6,941 bases of DNA from CAYRIF01 sp964424205 (lineage in GTDB: Bacteria; Bacteroidota; Bacteroidia; Cytophagales; Cyclobacteriaceae), in the NCBI GenBank assembly GCA_964424205.1, contig CAYRIF010000200.1:1-6941 (forward strand). Direction: 5' to 3'. The notes beneath the pieces are model-generated. The model made no database searches, was not told the DNA's origin, and was given only the letters and a program-made list of their open reading frames with translations. Of the stretch, positions 1 to 5,331 are shown one piece after another (position 1 is the first letter of the stretch; the number at the start of each line of letters is the position of its first letter). The translations under genes were made by a program, and so were the position numbers.

Positions 1-63
1 CACTGCTTGGAGACCTCGGAACAGGTCCGAGGATGGTACACTTTTTGCTAAATGACAGGCATT
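1..63. repeat. 63-bp intergenic direct repeat, copy 1 (cut by window edge)
   Basis: This stretch matches 272-334 in the same orientation with only four visible substitutions over about 63 bases. It contains a perfect 7-bp inverted repeat, CCTCGGA-ACAGG-TCCGAGG (15-33), and ends in AATGACA, one of the TGACA/TGTCA boundaries that recur in this intergenic region. It begins at the first base of the window, so its left limit is unknown. It lies outside any plausible gene and is best read as a REP-like intergenic element. Confidence 0.8.
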
Positions 64-97
64 GCGCAATAGATTTCTCCCTACGCTCGAAATGACA
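61..97 (-). repeat. REP-like palindromic unit (TGTCATTTCGA class)
   Basis: Read on the minus strand, 97-71 gives TGTCATTTCGAGCG followed by TAGGGAGAAATCT. This is the form of short intergenic repeats I recognise from many Bacteroidota genomes; the family assignment is from memory, not a search. A perfect 10-bp palindrome, ATTGCGCAAT, abuts it at 61-70. The unit is continuous with the direct repeat to its left, and both share a TGTCAT/ATGACA edge, so the region looks built from modules. A related unit on the other strand lies at 383-440. Confidence 0.6.
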
Positions 98-140
98 ATC
101 CGAAAAATTGTTGCTAATTATTAAGAGTTTTGGATGATGT

Positions 141-156
141 TCTGTGGAGACACAGA
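141..156. repeat. Perfect 6-bp hairpin with GAGA tetraloop
   Basis: TCTGTG-GAGA-CACAGA is a perfect inverted repeat with a four-base loop of the GNRA type when read on the + strand. No T-run follows, so it is not an obvious intrinsic terminator. It sits in the geneless stretch between the two direct repeat copies. Function unknown. Confidence 0.4.
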
Positions 157-220
157 CCATGGAGAATATTTAAAGCGGTTGCGCAGTATGATAATTGTTA
201 AATAACGACCAAACTTAGAA

Positions 221-328
221 TGTCACTCATTGCCGCACTTGTTGCGGCATCCCATTCAAGAATGCCTTGCACACTGCTTGGAGACCTCAGAACAGGCCCG
301 AGGATGGTACACTTTTTGCTAAATGACA
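221..328. repeat. Composite intergenic repeat bounded by TGTCA/TGACA
   Basis: The segment starts with TGTCA (221-225) and ends with TGACA (324-328), giving short terminal inverted repeats about 108 bases apart. Inside are a perfect 7-bp hairpin, TGCCGCA-CTTGT-TGCGGCA (231-249), and the second copy of the left-edge direct repeat (272-334). The layout suggests one composite palindromic element of which only the right half is seen at the window's left edge. There is no coding potential inside. Whether 221-328 is really one unit is an inference from the boundaries. Confidence 0.5.
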
Positions 329-334
329 ACCATT
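272..334. repeat. 63-bp intergenic direct repeat, copy 2
   Basis: This is the second copy of the sequence at 1-63, 271 bases downstream and in the same orientation. A run of 28 bases (AGGATGGTACACTTTTTGCT and onward to AATGACA) is identical in both. The internal inverted repeat is altered at two stem positions (CCTCAGA-ACAGG-CCCGAGG). On the minus-strand transcript both changes become G-U pairs, so a stem could survive in that orientation only. Confidence 0.8.
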
Positions 335-382
335 AAAGTGAGCGTTGAAATTTAAAATCAAAGAACAAAATCTACAATCGTT

Positions 383-440
383 TGTCATCTCGACGGTCTG
401 CGTATCGCCGTAGCTTTAGCAGCGGAACAAGGAGAGATCT
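383..440 (+). repeat. REP-like unit with expanded centre
   Basis: The unit starts TGTCATCTCGAC (383-394) and ends GGAGAGATCT (431-440), matching the two ends of the minus-strand unit at 97-71. The centre is about 36 bases here and only a few bases there. The centre contains an imperfect stem, CCGTAGC-TTTA-GCAGCGG (408-425), with one mismatch and one G-T pair. This is either a longer variant of the same repeat family or a simple unit carrying a nested insertion. Confidence 0.5.
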
Positions 441-531
441 AAGGCATGCATAAAGACCACGTGCTGCATTTTTTTCATCTATCCATATTTTCACTACCTT
501 AGAGTCTATTATAAAACCAATAATCTATACC

Positions 532-993
532 ATGCAAAAGCACTTTGAGATATTAAAACAAACCAGAGAGAATGTAATCAAATTAATGGATGGCTTCTCG
601 GCAGCACAATTGAATGAAATCCCTGAAAGATTCAGTAACAATCTGATATGGAATGCAGGGCATATTCTGGTGACACAACAACTCTTATGCTATCGCTTGT
701 CAAATTTTGAGTGTTTGATTGAAGAGAAACACCTAGAATTATTTTGCAAGGGAACCAAACCTGAGGGAAATATAAGTCAAGGCGATATTGATTATATCAA
801 AGAGCAGATGAGGGTAACAACCGATAAACTAGCAGCTGATTTTATGTCGGGTAAGTTTGCAGCCTATAACAATTATCCGACAAGTTATGGCATCACCCTA
901 ACAACAATTGAAGAAGCCATTATTTTTAACAATGTACACGAAGGCTTGCATTACGGCTATATGCTGGCTTTGAAAAATAAAATTACAGCATAG
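532..993 (+). CDS. DinB-superfamily (DinB_2-like) metal-binding protein
   Basis: A 153-residue soluble protein with the outline of the DinB/YfiT four-helix bundle family. The N-terminal helix (residues 4-22) is followed by the WNAGHIL motif with His44, and the C-terminal helix carries VHEGLHYGY with His136 and His140. These three histidines match the usual metal triad of the family. The length is typical and no signal peptide or membrane segment is seen. Members include thiol-dependent transferases and many DNA-damage-induced proteins of unknown reaction, so no substrate can be assigned. The ATG at 532 gives the N-terminal helix normally expected. A weak match to the Bacteroidota -7 element (TACCTTAG, 495-502) lies about 30 bases upstream without a clear -33 partner. 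It is followed after 54 bases by the DUF4126 gene, which may share its transcript. It stands next to a repeat-rich stretch. Confidence 0.82.
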   Translation: MQKHFEILKQTRENVIKLMDGFSAAQLNEIPERFSNNLIWNAGHILVTQQLLCYRLSNFECLIEEKHLELFCKGTKPEGNISQGDIDYIKEQMRVTTDKLAADFMSGKFAAYNNYPTSYGITLTTIEEAIIFNNVHEGLHYGYMLALKNKITA

Positions 994-1047
994 ATTATGT
1001 CAGGGACATATTGTATTATTAATTCATTCTATCATTAACTCTAAACC

Positions 1048-1617
1048 ATGGAACTAGCAACAGGAATCATTCTAGGAATAGCACTAAGCGCAGCCGTAGG
1101 CTTTCGGATATTTGTACCTTTTTTAGTGATGAGTATTGCCACGCGCATGGGACTGATGGATATCTCCGCTGGCTTTGAGTGGATTGCAAGCACCCCAGCA
1201 TTGGTGTTGTTGATTACGGCAACATTTTTTGAAATGTTAGCCTATTTTATTCCTTGGTTTGATAATATTTTGGATGTTATAGCTGCACCGCTTGCCGTTA
1301 TTTGTGGCAGTATCGTCATGGCATCAGCGATTGTAGAAATTGAGCCATGGATTAAGTGGACGCTGGCAATAATTGCAGGAGGAGGAACAGCAGGTTTGAT
1401 TCACGGAGCGACTACCGCCACCAGGGCAGCTTCGACGGTCACCACTGCAGGAATAGGTAATCCGCTGGTTAATATTTTGGAGATTGGTAGTTCGTTTACT
1501 ATTTCAGTGTTGGCCGTGTTTCTTCCTATTCTAGCCATCATTTTTGTTTTGCTTATCGTTATTTTTATTGTAAAACGATATGTCAAAAGAAAGAAAAAGC
1601 AGCAAGCAGTTCCTTAG
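1048..1617 (+). CDS. DUF4126-family integral membrane protein
   Basis: A 189-residue hydrophobic protein that I recognise as DUF4126-like from the N-terminal AAVGFRIFVPFLVMSIA motif (residues 15-31) and the glycine/alanine-rich GLIHGATTATRAAST block (116-130) with the following GNPLVN. Predicted membrane segments lie near residues 6-30, 50-69, 74-96, 104-120 and 150-175. The last is followed by a strongly basic tail (KRYVKRKKK), which suggests a cytoplasmic C-terminus by the positive-inside rule. No catalytic motif is visible and the family's function is unknown to me. The ATG at 1048 starts directly at the first membrane helix. The gene ends tail to tail with the NifU-like gene: its TAG (1615-1617) overlaps that gene's TAA on the opposite strand, and its last codons form part of a hairpin that could stop the opposing transcript. 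Confidence 0.8.
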   Translation: MELATGIILGIALSAAVGFRIFVPFLVMSIATRMGLMDISAGFEWIASTPALVLLITATFFEMLAYFIPWFDNILDVIAAPLAVICGSIVMASAIVEIEPWIKWTLAIIAGGGTAGLIHGATTATRAASTVTTAGIGNPLVNILEIGSSFTISVLAVFLPILAIIFVLLIVIFIVKRYVKRKKKQQAVP

Positions 1618-1624
1618 CTTGTTG
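1584..1624 (-). terminator. Possible intrinsic terminator of the mrp operon, inside the DUF4126 3' end
   Basis: The arms CAGCAAGC (1600-1607) and GCTTGTTG (1617-1624) form an 8-bp inverted repeat with one imperfect pair and a 9-base loop. Read on the minus strand, the hairpin follows the NifU-like stop codon and is followed by a T-rich run (CTTTTTCTTTCTTTT), the shape of a Rho-independent terminator. In the + direction no T-run follows. The element overlaps both stop codons, so it uses coding sequence of the opposing gene. The stem is only moderately GC-rich, so strength is uncertain. Confidence 0.4.
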
Positions 1625-1868
1625 AAACAGTATTGCTAACGGATATCACCGAGATAACTTCTGGCGCTACTCTTTTGATGGCTTCTTCGACCCCTGATTT
1701 TAATGTCATTTCCGACATTTTACAATCGCTGCATGCGCCAAGTAACTCTAATTTGACTACATTTTTATCAGTAATTTCTAATAATCGCACATCCCCGCCA
1801 TCAGCTTCTAAATAAGGTCTGATGCTGTCAAGCGCATTGTTTACTTTGTCGATTAAGGTAGTATCCAT
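1614..1868 (-). CDS. NifU C-terminal domain (Nfu-type) Fe-S scaffold/carrier
   Basis: An 84-residue protein consisting of a single NifU C-terminal (Nfu) domain. The family hallmarks are RPYLEADGGDVRL (residues 17-29) and GACSDCKMSEMTL (44-56), where Cys46 and Cys49 form the CxxC that binds a shared [4Fe-4S] cluster in Nfu dimers. Stand-alone Nfu domains of this size accept clusters and pass them to apo-proteins in the cytosol. There is no degenerate A-type domain like that of E. coli NfuA. The gene starts 11 bases after the stop of mrp, so the two are almost certainly one operon and probably act together in Fe-S cluster delivery. No Shine-Dalgarno sequence is visible in the short gap, which is usual for this phylum. 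Its stop codon overlaps that of the convergent DUF4126 gene. Confidence 0.9.
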   Translation of the reverse strand: MDTTLIDKVNNALDSIRPYLEADGGDVRLLEITDKNVVKLELLGACSDCKMSEMTLKSGVEEAIKRVAPEVISVISVSNTVSTS

Positions 1869-1879
1869 AATTTATGTTT

Positions 1880-2974
1880 TTAAGATTGCATTTCAACCTT
1901 CGTTGTTTTTTCTAATGTCGAGTTTCTGATGGCTACTTGCTGTGCAAGCAATGCCGCTAAGTTTTCAAAAGCTTCGGTAGTAATAGCATCATCTTTGAGC
2001 ACGGCAGGATAGCCACTGTCGCCACTCTCTCTTATTTCTTGAACCAATGGAATTTCTCCTAAGTAATTAACACCTGCTTTTTCTGCCAATTTTTTGCCGC
2101 CACCCTGTCCAAATATATAATACTTATTATCTGGTAATTCTTTAGGCGTGAAGTAAGCCATATTTTCAACAACACCTAAAATTGGCACGTTGATATTGGT
2201 TTGGTTGAACATCGCCAATCCTTTTTGTGCATCCATGATGGCTACTTTTTGTGGCGTAGTCACTACCAAAGCACCTGTCACAGGAATGGTCTGTACCAAA
2301 GTCAGGTGAATGTCACTCGTCCCCGGAGGCAGGTCAATTAATAAATAATCCAATTCGCCCCATTCCACGTCACTAAAGAATTGTTTTAGAACAGAACTCG
2401 CCATTGGCCCACGCCAAATCACTGCCTTGTCGGCAGGGGTGAGTAGTCCAATAGAAATTACTTTTACCCCATATTGTTCAATGGGGATGATGACGTTTTT
2501 GCCATTCTCTTGTTTAATAGGTGGATGCTCATTTTCGCAGTTGAACATCGTAGGCATTGATGGGCCGAAAATATCGGCATCCAGGACACCAACCTTGGCA
2601 CCTGATTTGGCTAGTGAAACCGCAAGGTTAGCCGTCACCGTTGACTTTCCAACGCCACCTTTCCCAGAGGCAATGGCAATGATATTTTTTACGTTGGGAA
2701 GTAGAGGTGCTGAGTTTTCTCGAGTGGTGGTAACTTTTGAAGTCATGTTGATTTCAAACTCCGCATCAGCATTTACTTGTGATTTGATTGCATCAATACA
2801 GTCGTTTTTTATTTTTTCTTTGAGTGGACAAGCAGGTGTTGTCAATACTACAGAAAAAGAAACCTTATTGCCTGAAATTTCAACATCCTCAATCATTCCA
2901 AGGGTTACTAAATCTTTTTTCAGGTCTGGATCATTTACCGTACCCAGTGCTTTAATAATTGCTTCTTTTGTCAT
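1880..2974 (-). CDS. mrp: Mrp/ApbC-family Fe-S cluster carrier P-loop ATPase
   Basis: A cytosolic Fe-S cluster carrier ATPase of the Mrp/NBP35 family, 364 residues from the ATG at 2974. A TTG directly before it (2977) would add one residue; ATG is preferred. Residues 1-85 form a MIP18/DUF59 domain with the conserved TTPACPL cysteine (Cys49). The ATPase domain has the deviant Walker A SGKGGVGKST (103-112), the switch segment DADIFGPS (132-139), WRGPM (187-191), and the Walker B-like LIDLPPGTSD (212-221). The ENMAYF motif (270-275) is present. The CxxC that follows it in canonical Mrp/NBP35 is absent: the region reads TPKELPDNKYYIFG, and the only cysteines in the protein are 49, 59 and 146. From memory this cysteine-less form is common in Bacteroidota. 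The next gene, 11 bases downstream, encodes an Nfu domain that does carry CxxC, which fits a joint role. I found no convincing -7/-33 promoter pair upstream. Confidence 0.93.
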   Translation of the reverse strand: MTKEAIIKALGTVNDPDLKKDLVTLGMIEDVEISGNKVSFSVVLTTPACPLKEKIKNDCIDAIKSQVNADAEFEINMTSKVTTTRENSAPLLPNVKNIIAIASGKGGVGKSTVTANLAVSLAKSGAKVGVLDADIFGPSMPTMFNCENEHPPIKQENGKNVIIPIEQYGVKVISIGLLTPADKAVIWRGPMASSVLKQFFSDVEWGELDYLLIDLPPGTSDIHLTLVQTIPVTGALVVTTPQKVAIMDAQKGLAMFNQTNINVPILGVVENMAYFTPKELPDNKYYIFGQGGGKKLAEKAGVNYLGEIPLVQEIRESGDSGYPAVLKDDAITTEAFENLAALLAQQVAIRNSTLEKTTKVEMQS

Positions 2975-3156
2975 CAACTTTGTGCTATCTATTTACTGCA
3001 TGCAATTTACCCTATTCCCGAGTTTATTTATAAAAATTCTAAATAAATATATTTTCTAAGTATCTTATGTTACATGAAACAGTTGCGTTCTAATTTATAC
3101 AGCATCAATAAGAACATATGCAAACCTTTGTTATTTGGTAAATTTTCAATGTAGAA

Positions 3157-3200
3157 ATGATTGAATGCGATAATAGCTATATGGTTCTATATTCAATCAT
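3157..3200. repeat. Interrupted inverted repeat (10 bp, extendable to 14 bp with a bulge)
   Basis: The arms ATGATTGAAT (3157-3166) and ATTCAATCAT (3191-3200) are perfect reverse complements. Pairing can continue inward with ATAG (3173-3176) against CTAT (3187-3190) if six bases are bulged on the left, leaving a 10-base loop. The 8-bp palindrome ATAGCTAT (3173-3180) is nested inside. No T-run follows on the + strand, so a terminator is unlikely. It may be an operator for the divergent promoters, a structured leader, or a relic of an intergenic repeat. Confidence 0.5.
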
Positions 3201-3336
3201 AAAAGGATTAGGTCATGCGCTCATTTTTGAGGTCTAGTAAGCTGAAAAAGTAACAAAAAGTAGTATTGCCTAAAACTTAACCCATGAAACTGAACGTCAA
3301 CCCTCACTACAATTAGATTTTAATTACGGTATTCTG

Positions 3337-3344
3337 TAACTTTG
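3337..3344 (+). promoter_or_regulatory. Putative -7 promoter element of dnaG-ribBA
   Basis: TAACTTTG matches the Bacteroidota sigma-A -7 consensus TAnnTTTG at all six fixed positions and lies 28 bases before the dnaG GTG, giving a short leader. About 20 bases upstream there is only a weak TTAG (3313-3316) in place of the usual TTG/TTTG -33 box, so the call rests on the -7 element and its position. Confidence 0.45.
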
Positions 3345-3372
3345 TAAACTTAGATTTTTTGAATGGTAGGCA

Positions 3373-5292
3373 GTGGCACGAATTAATGACGAAACAATTG
3401 ATAGAATTAAGTCGCAGGTAGACATCGTAGATGTGTTGAGCGATTTTCTCACCTTGAAAAGGGTGGGACAAAACTATCGTGCGCTCAGTCCTTTTGCCAA
3501 TGAAAAGACACCTTCCTTTTATGTTTCTCCTTCGAAAGGAATATTTAAAGATTTTAGTTCAGGAAAAGGGGGCGATGCCATCTCTTTTGTGATGGAGCAT
3601 GAAGGGCTTTCATATGTAGAAACCTTGAAATTTTTGGCAAAAAAATACGGCATCGAGGTGCAGGAAGAGGAGCAGACCGATGAGCAACTTCAGCAACAAA
3701 ATGAACGAGAAAGTCTTTTTATTGTCACCAATTTCGCCAACGATTATTTTAGAGACATTCTTCTAAACCATCCTGATGGCAAAGCGATTGGCTTGAGCTA
3801 TTTTAAGGAACGAGGGTTTACCGAGAAAATAGTCAAGGACTTTGAACTGGGCTATACACTAGATACATGGGACGGACTACTGACTGCCGCTAAAGCAAAG
3901 GGCTATAACCCAGAGATTTTAGAAAAGGCGGGGCTGATTATCAGAAAAGAGGCTAAAAGTTATGACAGGTTTAGGGCGCGGGTGATGTTCCCTATTCATA
4001 GTATTGCTGGCAAACCGATTGCTTTTGGGGCGAGAACACTTTCGAGTGACAAAAAACAGCCTAAATACATCAACTCACCAGAGACGAGTATTTACCATAA
4101 AAGTAAAGTGCTTTATGGGTTGTATCAGTCTAAAAATGCCATCCGCAATGAGGATAATTGTTACCTAGTAGAGGGCTATACCGATGTGATTTCGCTGCAC
4201 ATGTCGGGCGTGGAGAATGTTGTGTCTTCATCGGGTACGTCACTGACCGAAGAGCAGATTAGGCTCGTTGGGCGCTACACTAAAAACATTACTGTCCTTT
4301 TCGATGGAGATGCGGCAGGTATTCGGGCATCGCTTCGGGGGATCGACATGATTTTGGAAAATGGCATGAATGTCAAGGCGGTTGTTTTTCCCGAAGGGCA
4401 AGATCCTGACAGTTATTCCAGATCATTAGGCTCTTCAAAGTTTCAGAAGTATCTAAAAGAGAAAGCAGAAGATTTTCTGAAATTTAAAATCGGTTTATTC
4501 GTCAATGAAGCAACTGATGATCCTGTAAAAAAAGCAGACCTGATTAGAGATATTGTGGAGAGTATCAGCAAGATTCCTGATCCGATTAGGAGGACGGTTT
4601 ATATACAAGAAAGTAGCCGCCTGCTCGATATGGGGGAGGATGTTTTGTATGCAGAACTCAATAAGATTATAATCAAAAAACACCGTGCTGAAAAAACCAA
4701 GCAAATTCAGCAAGAGCGAGCTCCGATAGGTGAGATGCCGCCGGATGTAGTTGAGGAGCAAGTTGAAACCGCTAAATCGTCACTTTATTGGCAAGAGCGA
4801 GAGTATATAAGATTACTGCTCATGTATGGGGAACATGAAGAGGACAATCAACGTATTAGTGATTATTTACTGAACGAATTGGAGGAGGTTAATTTTGAAA
4901 CGGCTATTTATGCTGAAATCCTAGAGGTATATAAACAAAGGCTGCAAAAAGGGGTGCTAAATGATGCGGATTTTTTCATCAAGAATAGTTCAGAGGAAAT
5001 AAAGCAAGAGGTGATTGATTTGACAACTGAAAAGTATGATATCAGCGAAAATTGGCATGATAAGTTTAAGATTTATGTGCCTAAGGAGGCGGAAATTTTA
5101 ACCAATGTAGTTTTTACCAATATTCACCGGTTGAAATTAAGGGTGCTGCAAGACAAAATAGACAAGTGTCTTGAGGCACTGAAAATAGAAAAAAATGAGC
5201 AGCAGCAAACGGAACTATTAAAAGAAATAAATAATTATAAACATGTGGAAATGGAGATTGCTAAAGTTTTGGGAAATGTAGTGTCAAGATGA
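3373..5292 (+). CDS. dnaG: DNA primase DnaG, zinc-ligand-less form
   Basis: Replicative primase that lays RNA primers at the fork with the DnaB helicase; 639 residues, normal length. The N-terminal zinc-ribbon (CHC2) domain spans about residues 1-100, the catalytic core about 120-430, and the rest (430-639) is the divergent helicase-binding region, rich in charged helices. The TOPRIM motifs are intact: VEGYTDV (266-272, Glu267), FDGDAAG (310-316, Asp311 and Asp313), and DPDS (344-347). All four expected zinc ligands are replaced: Ser39 and Ala42 in SPFANEKTPSF, and Asp60 and Ser63 in FKDFSSGKGG, although the rest of the fold motif (EKTPSF, GKGGDA) is kept. From memory this is shared by many Flavobacteriia/Cytophagia primases, so it is probably lineage-wide and functional. 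The GTG at 3373 is the first possible start because an in-frame TAG lies at 3367-3369. ribBA follows after 39 bases. Confidence 0.96.
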   Translation: MARINDETIDRIKSQVDIVDVLSDFLTLKRVGQNYRALSPFANEKTPSFYVSPSKGIFKDFSSGKGGDAISFVMEHEGLSYVETLKFLAKKYGIEVQEEEQTDEQLQQQNERESLFIVTNFANDYFRDILLNHPDGKAIGLSYFKERGFTEKIVKDFELGYTLDTWDGLLTAAKAKGYNPEILEKAGLIIRKEAKSYDRFRARVMFPIHSIAGKPIAFGARTLSSDKKQPKYINSPETSIYHKSKVLYGLYQSKNAIRNEDNCYLVEGYTDVISLHMSGVENVVSSSGTSLTEEQIRLVGRYTKNITVLFDGDAAGIRASLRGIDMILENGMNVKAVVFPEGQDPDSYSRSLGSSKFQKYLKEKAEDFLKFKIGLFVNEATDDPVKKADLIRDIVESISKIPDPIRRTVYIQESSRLLDMGEDVLYAELNKIIIKKHRAEKTKQIQQERAPIGEMPPDVVEEQVETAKSSLYWQEREYIRLLLMYGEHEEDNQRISDYLLNELEEVNFETAIYAEILEVYKQRLQKGVLNDADFFIKNSSEEIKQEVIDLTTEKYDISENWHDKFKIYVPKEAEILTNVVFTNIHRLKLRVLQDKIDKCLEALKIEKNEQQQTELLKEINNYKHVEMEIAKVLGNVVSR

Positions 5293-5331
5293 TGAAAATT
5301 AGCGATTTTTGTAAAATACTTTTTTAAGAAT

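Larger units (their letters stand above)
2975..3372. other. Divergent intergenic region between mrp and dnaG
   Basis: About 400 AT-rich bases lie between two divergently transcribed genes, with no coding potential that I can support. It holds a long interrupted inverted repeat (3157-3200) and a dnaG-proximal promoter element (3337-3344), both listed separately. Promoters for both directions must lie here. On the minus strand I could not find a clean TAnnTTTG element for mrp. Confidence 0.7.

Noticed and set aside
1..531. tRNA or other structured RNA gene in the left intergenic region
   Set aside because: The hairpins do not assemble into a cloverleaf and lack T-loop and anticodon features. 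The stems are explained by REP-like repeats.
1401..1586. 61-codon minus-strand frame inside the DUF4126 gene
   Set aside because: It overlaps a recognised membrane protein gene and shows no independent support. The T-rich stretch there is better explained as a terminator tail.
1633..1815. 60-codon + strand frame opposite the Nfu gene
   Set aside because: It is antisense to a gene with a clear CxxC Nfu motif and has no family resemblance.
2427..3059. 210-codon open frame on the + strand opposite mrp
   Set aside because: It is antisense to a clear Mrp ATPase with all its motifs, the translation resembles no family, and its composition mirrors the opposite frame.
3363..3365. ATG just upstream as the dnaG start
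   Set aside because: It is out of frame with dnaG by one base. The in-frame GTG at 3373 follows an in-frame TAG and gives the expected N-terminus.
4495..4761. 88-codon minus-strand frame inside dnaG
   Set aside because: It is fully antisense to dnaG, with no homology signal or start context.
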